From: Acidimicrobiia bacterium
GTDB lineage: Bacteria; Actinomycetota; Acidimicrobiia; Acidimicrobiales; Bin134
DNA length: 34,381 nt
Assembly: GCA_022821105.1 (NCBI GenBank)
Contig: JAJEEH010000242.1
Location: 1-34,381, forward strand
Direction of reading: 5' to 3'
Shown: positions 25,015 through 34,381 of the stretch, piece after piece
Numbering within the stretch: position 1 is the first letter of the stretch
Layout of the letters: each line of letters begins with the position of its first letter
The notes under the pieces: model-generated
Seen by the model: the letters and a program-made list of their open reading frames with translations, nothing else
Databases searched by the model: none
What the model was told of the DNA's origin: nothing
Program-made: the position numbers and the translations under genes

Positions 25015-25045
25015 CCGGTGATCGGCGCAAGGACGACCTGAGGCC

Positions 25046-27007
25046 GTGAACATAACCCTGGGGGTTCTGGGCATCGCGGTGGCCATGGCCTCGGCTGCCA
25101 TCGGGGTGTTCATGGTGGCGGCCCGCCGGCTGGAGCGGGTGCAGCTCTGCGTCTGGCTGGTGCTGGGCGGGGCGGCGCTGTCGGTGTTCGCCATGGAGCG
25201 GGCCCTCATCACCCGGGACTTCTCGGTTTCGTATGTGGCCGAGAACGGCAGCCACGCCACCCCCGCGCTGTTCAACGTGGCCACCCTGTGGGCCGCGCTG
25301 GAGGGCTCGATCCTGCTGTGGGCCCTCATCCTGGCCGGCTACCTGGTGTTGGTGGCGGTGAAGTTCCGTCACCGCTTGGACGATCCGCTGGTGGGGTGGG
25401 CCATGGCGGTGCTGTTCATCGTGTGCCTGTTCTTCTTCGTGCTGATGTTCAACTGGCCCAACCTCGACCTGGCCCAGCCCTTCCGGAAGGTGGACGTGCC
25501 GCCGGGCTATAACGGCCCCGGCCCCAATCCGCTGTTGCAAAACCACTGGCTGATGGCCGTACACCCCCCGATGCTGTACCTGGGCTATGTGGGGTTCACC
25601 GTGCCCTTCGCCTTTGCAGTGGCCGCGCTGGCCACCGGGAGGCTGGGGGAGGGTTGGCTGGTGGAGACCCGGCGCTGGACCTTGTTCGCCTGGGCCTTCC
25701 TCACCGCGGGGATCATCCTGGGGGCGTGGTGGTCGTGGGACGTTCTGGGCTGGGGCGGCTATTGGGGCTGGGATCCGGTTGAGAACGCCTCGCTGTTGCC
25801 GTGGCTCACCGGCACCGCCTATCTGCACTCGGTGATGGTGCAGGAGCGCCGGGGGATGCTGCGGGTGTGGAACCTGTCTCTGGTGTGCGCCACGTTCGCG
25901 CTCACCATCTTGGGCACGTTCTTGACCCGCTCGGGGCTGGTGGACTCGGTCCACGCCTTCTCGGCCGATGCGGTGGGACCGGCGCTGCTGGTGTTCTTCG
26001 CCATCGTGGTGGTGGCCACCGTGGGGCTCATCGCCTGGCGAGGCGACCGATTGCGCTCGCCAGGGCAGATCGACTCCGCGATGTCGCGGGAGGCCTCGTT
26101 CTTGGCCAACAACCTGCTGTTCGGGGTGTTCGCCTTTGTGGTGCTGTTGGGAACGGTGTTCCCGTTGATCGTGGAGGCGCTCAACGGCGACCGGATCAGC
26201 GTGGGCACCCCGTTCTTCGACCGCATGACCATGCCGGTGGGGCTGCTTTTGTTGTTCCTGATGGCGGTGGCCCCAGTGCTGCCGTGGCGCAAGACCACCG
26301 CTGAGCGGCTGTCGGAGCGGCTGATGTGGCCGGGATGGGCGGCGGTGGCCGGGCTGCTGGTAGCCCTGCTGGTGGGGGCTAGGGGCCTGGCCCCGCTGCT
26401 GGCGTTCGGATTGGCCGGGTTCGCAGGCGGCGCGGCGGTTCGCCAGCTGGTGTTGGCCACCCGACGGCAGGGCTGGCGAGGTTTTGTGGGGCGGGCCAAC
26501 GGCGGAATGGTGGTGCATGTCGGCGTGGTGGTGGTGGCGGTGGCGCTGGCCGCAAGCAACAGCTATCTGCACCAGAGCGAGCTGACCGTCGAGCCGGGGG
26601 AGACGGCCTACGTCAGCGGCCACGAGATCGTGTATGTGGGCACTCAGGAGAAGGTGTTCGACAACAAGACCAAAATCGAGGCGGTGGTTCTGGTGGACGG
26701 CTCGGTGGTGCGGCCGGGGGTGAGCCGCTTTGCCAACGGCGGCGTGGTGCGCACGCCGGGCACCAAGTCTTCGCCGGTGCGGGATATCCAAGTGGCGGTG
26801 CTGGACCTGCCCGACGGCCCCGATGGCCCCGCCGGGCTGCGGGTGACCGTGCAGCCGCTGACCCTTTGGCTGTGGATCGGCGGCGCGATCATGCTGTTGG
26901 GTGCGGCGTTCTCGGCTTTCCCCGGCCGCCGCCGCTCGCCCACGCAGCCGGTGTCGGCCCCGGTGCCGGGAGTTCCTCTTAGAGACCGCGAGGTGCCGGT
27001 TGCCTGA
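25046..27007 (+). CDS. ccmF: Heme lyase CcmF
   Basis: HPPMLYLGYVGFTVPFAFAVAAL; WWSWDVLGWGGYWGWDPVENASLLPWLTGTAYLHSVMVQERRGMLRVWNLSL; GTFLTRSGLVDSVHAFS. Confidence 0.97.
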   Translation: MNITLGVLGIAVAMASAAIGVFMVAARRLERVQLCVWLVLGGAALSVFAMERALITRDFSVSYVAENGSHATPALFNVATLWAALEGSILLWALILAGYLVLVAVKFRHRLDDPLVGWAMAVLFIVCLFFFVLMFNWPNLDLAQPFRKVDVPPGYNGPGPNPLLQNHWLMAVHPPMLYLGYVGFTVPFAFAVAALATGRLGEGWLVETRRWTLFAWAFLTAGIILGAWWSWDVLGWGGYWGWDPVENASLLPWLTGTAYLHSVMVQERRGMLRVWNLSLVCATFALTILGTFLTRSGLVDSVHAFSADAVGPALLVFFAIVVVATVGLIAWRGDRLRSPGQIDSAMSREASFLANNLLFGVFAFVVLLGTVFPLIVEALNGDRISVGTPFFDRMTMPVGLLLLFLMAVAPVLPWRKTTAERLSERLMWPGWAAVAGLLVALLVGARGLAPLLAFGLAGFAGGAAVRQLVLATRRQGWRGFVGRANGGMVVHVGVVVVAVALAASNSYLHQSELTVEPGETAYVSGHEIVYVGTQEKVFDNKTKIEAVVLVDGSVVRPGVSRFANGGVVRTPGTKSSPVRDIQVAVLDLPDGPDGPAGLRVTVQPLTLWLWIGGAIMLLGAAFSAFPGRRRSPTQPVSAPVPGVPLRDREVPVA

Positions 27008-27587
27008 GCCGTCTCCGCCCGCCGACCAACCGGTCGATTCCGATCAGCCCGACCAGCCGCCGCGGCTGGGGACGGTTCGGTGGGTGGTGCTTGGGGTCGG
27101 CGTTCTGGTTGTGGCCTTGGTTGTGGTGTTCGCGGTGTCGGAGCGCGACCGGAGGGGGCCACCGGTGCCCGAATTCGCCCCCGAATTCTCGGGTGAGACC
27201 CTCGACGGGGGCAGCTTCGACATGGCCGCGCAGCGAGGCCGGTGGGTGGTGGTCAACTTCTTCTCCACTTGGTGCGTGCAATGCGTGGTGGAGCATCCCG
27301 AGCTGGTGGCCTTCCAAGACCGCTATCGCGGCGATGCCAATGTCCGGCTGGTGAGCGTGGTCTTCCAAGACGAAGTGGACGTGATTGCCCAGTTCTTTGC
27401 CGAGCGAGGCGGTGATTGGCCGGTGGTGATCACCAACACCGGCCGGATTGCGATTGACTTCGGAGTGACTGCGGTGCCGGAGACGTATCTGGTGGACCCC
27501 CTCGGGCGGGTGGTGTCCAAGTTCACCGGGGGCGTGACCCTGGCCGGGCTTGAAGCCCAGCTTGTGCGGGCCGGGGCGCCGCTGTGA
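27000..27587 (+). CDS. ccmG: Thioredoxin-like CcmG/DsbE (TlpA-like)
   Basis: TM anchor; WVVVNFFSTWCVQCVVEHPELVAFQDRY (WCxxC); TAVPETYLVDPLGRVVSKFTGG. Likely TTG start at 27000 overlapping the ccmF stop. Confidence 0.9.
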   Translation: MPEPSPPADQPVDSDQPDQPPRLGTVRWVVLGVGVLVVALVVVFAVSERDRRGPPVPEFAPEFSGETLDGGSFDMAAQRGRWVVVNFFSTWCVQCVVEHPELVAFQDRYRGDANVRLVSVVFQDEVDVIAQFFAERGGDWPVVITNTGRIAIDFGVTAVPETYLVDPLGRVVSKFTGGVTLAGLEAQLVRAGAPL

Positions 27588-28075
27588 TGTCGCGCCGTCG
27601 AAAGGTGATCTTGTCGTGGCTGCTGGTGGGGGTGGCGGTGGTCACCATGCTGGCGTTCGGGGTGGTGGACGGCCGCGACGACCGCACCAATGCCGAAAGG
27701 GCTCACGACATCGGGGCCACCATCGCCTGTCCCCAGTGTGTGGGGCAGTCGGTGGTGGAGTCGGATGTGGCCATCGCCCGGGAGATCCGAGCCGAGATCG
27801 GGCGGCTGGTGGTTGCCGGGCACAGCGACGACTACATCCGAGCCCGATTCGCGGAGCGGTACGGAGACTGGGTGGTATTGACTCCGTCGCGGTCAGGGGT
27901 GAGCGGTCTGGTTTGGATCATTCCGGTTGTCGGTCTTGTGGTAGGTGCGGGTCTGCTCGGGGTAACGCTGAGTCGGTGGCGACGGGCAAGTATGACTGGT
28001 GAAGAAGTTACGGATCAGGACCGCGCATTGGTCGAGTCGGCCCGCGCCGGTTTGAGAGAGCGGCCCGATGGATGA
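27584..28075 (+). CDS. ccmH: Cytochrome c maturation protein CcmH
   Basis: IACPQCVGQSVVESDVAIAREIRAEIGRLVVAGHSDDYIRARFAERYGDWVVLTPS. Confidence 0.92.
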   Translation: MMSRRRKVILSWLLVGVAVVTMLAFGVVDGRDDRTNAERAHDIGATIACPQCVGQSVVESDVAIAREIRAEIGRLVVAGHSDDYIRARFAERYGDWVVLTPSRSGVSGLVWIIPVVGLVVGAGLLGVTLSRWRRASMTGEEVTDQDRALVESARAGLRERPDG

Positions 28076-29162
28076 GGAGCGGGAGTTCTGGCTGGAGTCA
28101 CTTGACGACCTCGACGATGAGCTGGCGGCGGGGGACTTGGAACCGGAGGACCACCGGGTTCTAAGCCGGAGCTATACCCGCAAGGCGGCAGAAGCGCTTC
28201 GGGGTGGTGATGGGCCCGCCTATGCGCCAGAGAACCGGGGGCGGGGCAAGCTGATCGCAGCGGTGGCGGGGCTGGTGGTAGTGGGCGTCATCGCCGGGGT
28301 GTTTCTGGGGCGTGCAGTGGGGTCGCGGCACTCGGGAGACACCATCACTGGGAACGACGCGGTGACCAGCGTGCCCGGACTGCTGAGAAACGCCGAGGAG
28401 TCGGCCGCAGCCGGAGACTTGGAGGAGGCCATTGACATCTACGACCGGGTGCTGGAGCGGTCGCCGTCGAACCCGACGGCGCTGGCCTACAAGGGGTGGT
28501 TCCTGGCATTGGAGGGTCGAGAGGCCGAGGCCGCCGATGTGCTAGCCGATGCGGTGGTTGTCGCCCCCGACTATCCCGACGCCCGGGCGTTTCGGGCCAT
28601 CCTGCTGTATCGCACCGGCGACTGTTTCGGGGCGGCAGGGGAATTGGCTGCGTTCGATGCGGCTGATCCCCCAGAGTTCATCTCCCAACTGGTGGAAACC
28701 CAGGGACTGCGGACCAACATTGCCCTCTGTCAGATTGCGTTGCAGGCCCAGGAGCAATTCCGGACCCTGGCCCAACTCGGGCTTGCCCCCGACGACGCGG
28801 TGGCCGGCGCCCGCGCCCTGTGGGACCCCACCACTCCCGGCCAAGGCGACCCGGCGCTGGCGCTGCGGGTGTATGAGGCGGTGTTGGCCGATAACCCCGA
28901 TCACGCCGGGGCGCTCACCTACAGCGGGGTAATGCTCACCCAAACCGGCCTCGGCGATCAGATCACCGAAGGCGCCCGCCGCCTCAACCAAGCAGTAGCA
29001 GCAGCCCCCGACGACCCCGAAGCCCGACTTTGGCGAGCCTGGCTGTCCATAGGCTTCGGTCAAAACGACCAGGCCATCGCCGACCTCGACCACCTCGACA
29101 CCCTCAACCCCCCACCCGAAATCGCCCGCCTCGCCGCCGACCTGCGCGCCCGACTGGGCTGA
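28068..29162 (+). CDS. ccmI: CcmI-like TPR protein
   Basis: N-terminal REFWLESLDDLDDELAAGDLEPEDHRVL, TM, then TPR-like repeats (LEEAIDIYDRVLERSPSNPTALAYKGWFLALEGREAEA). Confidence 0.82.
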   Translation: MDEEREFWLESLDDLDDELAAGDLEPEDHRVLSRSYTRKAAEALRGGDGPAYAPENRGRGKLIAAVAGLVVVGVIAGVFLGRAVGSRHSGDTITGNDAVTSVPGLLRNAEESAAAGDLEEAIDIYDRVLERSPSNPTALAYKGWFLALEGREAEAADVLADAVVVAPDYPDARAFRAILLYRTGDCFGAAGELAAFDAADPPEFISQLVETQGLRTNIALCQIALQAQEQFRTLAQLGLAPDDAVAGARALWDPTTPGQGDPALALRVYEAVLADNPDHAGALTYSGVMLTQTGLGDQITEGARRLNQAVAAAPDDPEARLWRAWLSIGFGQNDQAIADLDHLDTLNPPPEIARLAADLRARLG

Positions 29163-29176
29163 CGAGCAACCAACCC

Positions 29177-29737
29177 TCAGTTGTGGCTGGGGTGGGTGGG
29201 GTAGTGGGTGAACCAGGAGATGGGGGAGGGTTGGCGGGCTAGGACGGCGGGCCAGAGGTCGCCGGGTTCTTCGGTGAGGGGGTCGGCGGGGTCGGCGTCG
29301 ACCACGAACCAGGCGCCGGAGTCGATCTCATCTTCGAGCTGGCCGGGCGACCAGCCGGCGTAGCCGGCAAACAGGCGGACTCCGTCAAGGGCGCCGGACA
29401 CTTCGTCGGCGTCGGCTTCCAAATCGAGGGTGCCCACCAGGCCGAGCACGGGGGTCCACCATCCTTCGTTGGGGTCTTGTCGCACTCGGGCCAGGGCCAC
29501 CACCGACTCGTTGGACACCGGCCCGCCGATGAACATGGTGGACGGCGGGGCCAAATGCGGGGCCCACTGGGGCAGGGCATCGCCTACCAGCAGGCCCGAC
29601 GGGCGGTTCAGCACCACGCCCGCGGCCCCCTCCTCCTGATGGGCCAGCATCAGCACTACGGTTCGCTCGAAGTTCCCGTCGCCGATGAGCGGGGTGGCCA
29701 CCAAGAGCTTCCCGGTGGTGTCAGCCCCCTCTGCCAT
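29177..29737 (-). CDS. YqgE/AlgH family (UPF0301) protein
   Basis: GKLLVATPLIGDGNFERTVVLMLAHQEEGAAGVVLNRPSG; FIGGPVSNESVVALA; FAGYAGWSPGQLEDEIDSGAWFVVDAD. Confidence 0.95.
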   Translation of the reverse strand: MAEGADTTGKLLVATPLIGDGNFERTVVLMLAHQEEGAAGVVLNRPSGLLVGDALPQWAPHLAPPSTMFIGGPVSNESVVALARVRQDPNEGWWTPVLGLVGTLDLEADADEVSGALDGVRLFAGYAGWSPGQLEDEIDSGAWFVVDADPADPLTEEPGDLWPAVLARQPSPISWFTHYPTHPSHN

Positions 29738-29739
29738 AA

Positions 29740-30864
29740 CTACAAGGATTCCACCACGTAATCGATGCAGCCGCACAGAGCGGCGATATCCGATGGGGGG
29801 ATGGCGGGGAACAGGGCCACCCGGAGCTGGTTTCGGCCCAGCGCCCGGTACGACTCCACATCGACGATGCCGTTGGCTCGCAGCACGGCGGCAACCTCGT
29901 CGGCTGACACCCCGTCGAAGTCGATGGTGGCCACCACATGGCTGCGGATGGCGGTGTCAGACACAAACGGGGTGGTGAAGCTGCGGCTCTCGGCCCAGGT
30001 GTAGATGACGTCGGCCGACTGGTCGCAGCGGGTGGCGGCCCACTCCAGGCCGCCGTTCTCGTTGATCCACTCCACCTGGTGTACGGCCAGGAAAACGGTG
30101 GCCAGGGCCGGGGTGTTGTAGGTCTCGTCCTTGCGGGAGCTGCCCAGGGCGATGCCCAGATCCAAGAAGGGCGGGATCCATCGGTCGGATGCCGAGATCC
30201 GCTCGATGCGCTCCACCGCGGCGGGTGAGCAGCAGGCCAGCCACAGGCCGCCGTCGGCTGCCAGGCACTTCTGGGGGGCGAAGTAGTACACGTCGGTCTC
30301 GGCGGGGTCGAAGCGCAGTCCGCCAGCGCCTGAGGTGGCGTCCACCATCACCAAGCCGTCGTCGGCTGGGCGGCGCAGTTCCATCGAAACCCCGGTGGAG
30401 GTTTCGTTATGAGTGAGGGCATAGGCGTCCACCGAGGGGTCGGCCACCGCCTCGGGATGGGTGCCGGGCTCCGAGCTGATGATCACCGGCTCTTGCAGAT
30501 GGGGGGCAGCTGCCACCCCGGTGGCGAACTTGGTAGAGAACGCCCCGAAGCTCAAGTGCTGGCTGCGGGTTTCGATCAAGTTGAAAATGGCCGCGTCCCA
30601 GAACCCGGTGGTGCCCCCGTTGCCCAGGACCACTTCGTAGCCGTCAGGCAGGGAGAAAAGCTCTGCCACCCCAGCCCGGAGCCGGTGGACCACGTCTTTC
30701 ACGTTGGACTTGCGGTGGCTGGTGCCGAGGAACTTGTCGGCTGCCTCAGCCAGGGCGATGGCGGCCGCCGGACGCACCCGCGAGGGCCCGCTGCCGAAAC
30801 GCCCGTCTTCAGGCAACAGGTCGGAAGGGATGGTGATTGCGGGGGTTTGGGCAACACTGCTCAC
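29740..30864 (-). CDS. serC: Phosphoserine aminotransferase
   Basis: LLPEDGRFGSGPSRVRP; LGTSHRKSNVKDVVHRLRAGVAELFSLPDGYEVVLGNGGTTGFWDAAIFNLIE; MVDATSGAGGLRFDPAETDVYYFAPQKCLAADGGLWLA. Confidence 0.95.
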   Translation of the reverse strand: MSSVAQTPAITIPSDLLPEDGRFGSGPSRVRPAAAIALAEAADKFLGTSHRKSNVKDVVHRLRAGVAELFSLPDGYEVVLGNGGTTGFWDAAIFNLIETRSQHLSFGAFSTKFATGVAAAPHLQEPVIISSEPGTHPEAVADPSVDAYALTHNETSTGVSMELRRPADDGLVMVDATSGAGGLRFDPAETDVYYFAPQKCLAADGGLWLACCSPAAVERIERISASDRWIPPFLDLGIALGSSRKDETYNTPALATVFLAVHQVEWINENGGLEWAATRCDQSADVIYTWAESRSFTTPFVSDTAIRSHVVATIDFDGVSADEVAAVLRANGIVDVESYRALGRNQLRVALFPAIPPSDIAALCGCIDYVVESL

Positions 30865-30962
30865 AAAGCCCCACGATACCGATGTAAGGGGCTCAATCGG
30901 CGTTGTTGGCCCGGCGCGAAATGAACATCCACTCCCCAGTGACGGTGTGAAAAGCTGCGCTC

Positions 30963-32147
30963 ATGGCTCGTATATCCCAGCGCATTTCCGCGATTGCCCC
31001 CTCGGCCACCCTGGCGGTAGACGCCAAGGCGAAGGCACTCAAGGCCCAGGGGGCGCCGGTGATCAGCTTTGGCGCGGGTGAGCCCGACTTTCCCACCCCG
31101 GCGGCCATCTTGGACGCCGCCCGAGCTGCGGTGGACGACCCGAAGAACCACCGCTACTCCCCGGCCGGGGGCCTGCCCGAGCTTCGGGAGGCCATCGCGG
31201 CCAAGACCATGCGCGACTCGGGGTACGAGGTGGAGCCGTCGCAGGTGGTGGTTACCAACGGGGGCAAGCACGCGGTTTACAACGGCTTCGCCGTGCTGTT
31301 GGACCCCGGCGACGAGGTGCTGTTGCCCGCGCCGTATTGGACCACCTATCCCGAGGCCATAGCCCTGGCCGGCGGGGTGAGCGTGGAGGTGCCCACCACG
31401 GCGGACGACGGGTTCATGGTGACCGTGGAGCAGCTTGAGGCGGCCCGCACCGACCGCACCAAGGCGCTGGTGTTCGTGTCGCCGTCCAACCCCACCGGTG
31501 CGGTGTACCCCCGCGACCGGGTGGAGGCCATCGGCCGGTGGGCCGCGGAAAACGACGTGTGGGTGATCACCGACGAGATCTACGAGCACCTGACCTACGA
31601 CGACCACGAATTCAGCTCCATGCCGGTGGTAGTGCCCGAGTTGGCCGACCAGTGCCTGGTGCTCAACGGCGTGGCCAAGACCTACGCCATGACCGGCTGG
31701 CGGGTGGGCTGGCTGATCGGCCCGCCCGACGCAGCCTCTGCGGCGGTGAGCCTCCAGTCGCACCAGACCTCGAATGTGTCCAATGTGGCGCAGCGGGCCG
31801 CGCTGGCCGCGGTGAGCGGGCCGCTGGATGCGGTGGCGGAGATGCGGTTTGCGTTCAATCGCCGCCGGATCGCCATGCACCGGCTGCTGAACGGGATCGA
31901 CGGCGTGACCTGTTTGGAGCCTCAGGGTGCGTTCTATGCCTTCCCGTCGTTTGAAGGGGTGTTGGGGCGTCCGGGGGTGCCCGACAACACCGCCGATCTG
32001 GCCGGATGGATCCTGGACGAGGCCCAGGTGGCCATCGTGCCCGGCGAGGCCTTTGCCGGCCCCGGCTATGCCCGGCTGTCGTTTGCCCTGGGCGACGACG
32101 ATCTAGGCGAGGGCATCGGCCGCATCGCTGATCTGCTGGGTGGGTGA
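30963..32147 (+). CDS. Class I PLP-dependent aminotransferase, aspartate aminotransferase-like
   Basis: [77 protein letters not shown]. Confidence 0.94.
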   Translation: MARISQRISAIAPSATLAVDAKAKALKAQGAPVISFGAGEPDFPTPAAILDAARAAVDDPKNHRYSPAGGLPELREAIAAKTMRDSGYEVEPSQVVVTNGGKHAVYNGFAVLLDPGDEVLLPAPYWTTYPEAIALAGGVSVEVPTTADDGFMVTVEQLEAARTDRTKALVFVSPSNPTGAVYPRDRVEAIGRWAAENDVWVITDEIYEHLTYDDHEFSSMPVVVPELADQCLVLNGVAKTYAMTGWRVGWLIGPPDAASAAVSLQSHQTSNVSNVAQRAALAAVSGPLDAVAEMRFAFNRRRIAMHRLLNGIDGVTCLEPQGAFYAFPSFEGVLGRPGVPDNTADLAGWILDEAQVAIVPGEAFAGPGYARLSFALGDDDLGEGIGRIADLLGG

Positions 32148-34099
32148 CCAGTCGTCGTGACTGGCCCGAATGGGGGGACCGAGTAGTGAGCGATCCCCAG
32201 ATCCTTGCCTACGGAAGCTGGCCGTCGCCCATTACCGCCCAGTCGATGGTGGCCGACGCCGCGCTGCCGGTCAGTTTGTGGAGCCAGCGGGATCGGATGT
32301 GGTGGACCGAGTCGCGACCGGCGGAATCGGGCCGCAACGCGTTGGTATGCGACGGACGCGATCTGTGGAGCTCGGCGTCGGTGCGAACCCGGGTACACAG
32401 CTACGGCGGCGGCGCCTGGTGGCCTGACGGCGCCGACGGCGTGTATGCCTGCGACGATGCCGACGGCCGCCTTTGGCATGTGTCGGCTGACGGTACAGCC
32501 CGCCCTTTAACCCCTGAGCCCGCCTTCGCCCACGGCTGGCGCTACGCCGACGGCCGAGCCGACGGCGATGCCACGGTGTGTGTGCGGGAAGACCACCACG
32601 CGGCCCGAGCAGCCCACCAAGAAGGCCGCACCCTGGAGGAGGCCAACCAGATCGTCCGGGTGAACGCCGACGGATCGGCACAGCCGGAGATCGTGGCCAC
32701 TGGGGCCGACTTCTACGGCTGGCCCCGCCCCAGTCCCGACGGGAGCCGGCTGGCCTGGGTCCAGTGGAACCATCCGAACATGCCCTGGGACCAAACCGAG
32801 CTGTGGGTGGACGGCCGGTGCGCGGTGTCGGGCATGGGCTCGGTGGTGGAGCCCCAATGGGGACCCGACGGCCGCCTCTACGTGGTGAGCGACCACAACG
32901 GCTGGTGGAACCTCTATCGCGTGGAAGGCACCGATCTGATCGCGGTCTTCGAGCTCGACGCCGAAATGCACCGCCCGGCCTGGGTGTTCGACGACCCCAG
33001 CTACGCGGTGTGCGACGACAACACGGTGGTGGTGGCGGCCATGCGAGGGTCGCTGGCTGAGCTGTGGGCCTTGCCTCCTGATGGCTCCGAGCCGGAGCTA
33101 CTCGATCTGCCCTGGACATCGTATGCCAGTGTCCGCGCTGCCGGACCCCATACCGTCTGCGCCATTGCCGCCTCACCCGCTCAGGAACCCACCGCAGTGC
33201 GCATCGACGTGGCCGACGGCACCCACGAGGTCATCCGCCCCCCAGCCCGGTCCGCCGTCGATCCGGCCTATCTGTCCTCCCCACGCCCGATCACCTTTCC
33301 CACCACTGACAACGCTGAGGCCCACGGGCTGTTCTATCCGCCAACCAATCCCACCGCTCAAGCCCCGGCCGGCGAGAAGCCGCCGCTTCTGGTGCTGGGC
33401 CACGGCGGCCCCACCGGCGCGGCCCGCAGCCAGCTTCAGCTCGGCATCCAGTACTGGACCAGCCGGGGGATCGCGGTAGTGGACGTGAACTACCGGGGCA
33501 GCACCGGCTATGGCACCGCCTACCGGGAGGCGCTCCAAGGCCAATGGGGCATCAACGACGTGGACGACTGCGTGGCCGCCGCTCGCCACCTGGTGCGCAC
33601 CGGCGAAGTGGACGGCGACCAGCTCATAATCCGAGGCTCCAGCGCGGGCGGCTACACCACGCTGTGCGCGCTGGCCTTCCACAAGGTGTTCGCCGCCGGG
33701 GCCAGTCGCTACGGCATCGCCGATCTGGCCGCGCTGGCTGTGGACACTCACAAGTTCGAGGCCCGCTACATGGACGGCCTGGTGGGCCTGTACCCAGAGG
33801 AAGCCGAGGTGTACGAGGCCCGTTCGCCCATCCACTTCGTGGACGATTTTGAAGCGCCCATGATCGTGCTCCAAGGCTCCGAAGACGTGGTGGTGCCCCC
33901 CAACCAAGCCGAGATGATCGTGGCCGCCCTCGAGCAGCGGTCGATCCCGGTGGCCTATCTGCTGTTCGAAGGGGAGCAGCACGGTTTTCGCCAAGCCGAG
34001 AACATCGTGGCCGCCCTCGAAGCCGAGCTCTCATTCTTCGCCCAGATCCTGGGTTTTGCCCTGGCCGACGACATCCCCCCGGTGGAGATACGCGAATAG
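32144..34099 (+). CDS. S9 family (prolyl oligopeptidase-type) peptidase
   Basis: Catalytic-domain signature [78 protein letters not shown] at 32186 ([18 protein letters not shown]) is a plausible alternative start. Confidence 0.92.
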   Translation: MTSRRDWPEWGDRVVSDPQILAYGSWPSPITAQSMVADAALPVSLWSQRDRMWWTESRPAESGRNALVCDGRDLWSSASVRTRVHSYGGGAWWPDGADGVYACDDADGRLWHVSADGTARPLTPEPAFAHGWRYADGRADGDATVCVREDHHAARAAHQEGRTLEEANQIVRVNADGSAQPEIVATGADFYGWPRPSPDGSRLAWVQWNHPNMPWDQTELWVDGRCAVSGMGSVVEPQWGPDGRLYVVSDHNGWWNLYRVEGTDLIAVFELDAEMHRPAWVFDDPSYAVCDDNTVVVAAMRGSLAELWALPPDGSEPELLDLPWTSYASVRAAGPHTVCAIAASPAQEPTAVRIDVADGTHEVIRPPARSAVDPAYLSSPRPITFPTTDNAEAHGLFYPPTNPTAQAPAGEKPPLLVLGHGGPTGAARSQLQLGIQYWTSRGIAVVDVNYRGSTGYGTAYREALQGQWGINDVDDCVAAARHLVRTGEVDGDQLIIRGSSAGGYTTLCALAFHKVFAAGASRYGIADLAALAVDTHKFEARYMDGLVGLYPEEAEVYEARSPIHFVDDFEAPMIVLQGSEDVVVPPNQAEMIVAALEQRSIPVAYLLFEGEQHGFRQAENIVAALEAELSFFAQILGFALADDIPPVEIRE

Positions 34100-34170
34100 C
34101 GGGCGAATTCACCCTGGGGTCGCATATTGGTCCCCGGCGGGTTGCTTGGCGCGGTTTATTCTGAGGGCCG

Positions 34171-34381
34171 ATGGCCCGGGTATTGGTAGCAGAGAAGATC
34201 GCCGACATCGGTGTGGCCAAGCTCCGCCACGCGGGGCATGAGGTTGACGTCCGCACCGGGCTGAGCCCCGACGAGCTGCTGGAGGCAGTGGCGGGAGTGC
34301 AGGCGTTGATAATCCGGTCGGCTACCCAGGTGACTGCCGAGGTGTTCGACGCGGGCAGAGATCTGGTGATCGTGGGCCGGG
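34171..34381 (+). CDS. serA: D-3-phosphoglycerate dehydrogenase, N-terminus, truncated at window end
   Basis: Hand-translated: MARVLVAEKIADIGVAKLRHAGHEVDVRTGLSPDELLEAVAGVQALIIRSATQVTAEVFDAGRDLVIVGR...; open at the window edge, so absent from the ORF track. Confidence 0.88.
   Translation, partial: MARVLVAEKIADIGVAKLRHAGHEVDVRTGLSPDELLEAVAGVQALIIRSATQVTAEVFDAGRDLVIVGR

Noticed and set aside
24854-26791. 645-aa minus-strand ORF opposite ccmE/ccmF
   Set aside because: Low-complexity His/Gln/Arg/Pro-rich translation typical of GC-rich antisense shadow; the plus strand carries clear CcmE/CcmF motifs.
30867-30893. AGCCCC-N15-GGGGCT inverted repeat between serC and the aminotransferase
   Set aside because: Short arms and long loop in GC-rich DNA; likely by chance.

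Overview
The window is a GC-rich, gene-dense actinobacterial chromosome segment, probably from an Acidimicrobiia-like lineage (inferred from gene content, not tested). In order it contains: (1) a surface-polysaccharide locus with three GT4 glycosyltransferases, a ManC-type nucleotidyltransferase, Gmd and an Rmd-like reductase, a GT2-polytopic membrane fusion and a DUF5719-like protein, with coenzyme F420 genes fbiA/fbiB embedded in it; (2) an acyl-CoA synthetase and an SCO6745-like protein; (3) a 1053-aa secreted protein with 17 Cys-paired RCC1/BLIP-II-like repeats interrupted by a low-GC metzincin-like protease domain (HEIGH...VMSYN) and preceded by a duplicated ~45-aa module; (4) a CaiB/BaiF CoA-transferase and a 2-hydroxyacid dehydrogenase; (5) what looks like a complete System I cytochrome c maturation operon (ccmABCDEFGHI), including a 48-aa CcmD-like ORF missing from the supplied track; (6) yqgE, serC, an aspartate-type aminotransferase, an S9 peptidase and the start of serA. 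I saw no tRNA, rRNA, CRISPR array or transposase. The best candidate for something undescribed is the propeller-protease-propeller protein at 16319-19480. A structured divergent intergenic region at 21890-22010 is the best non-coding candidate.
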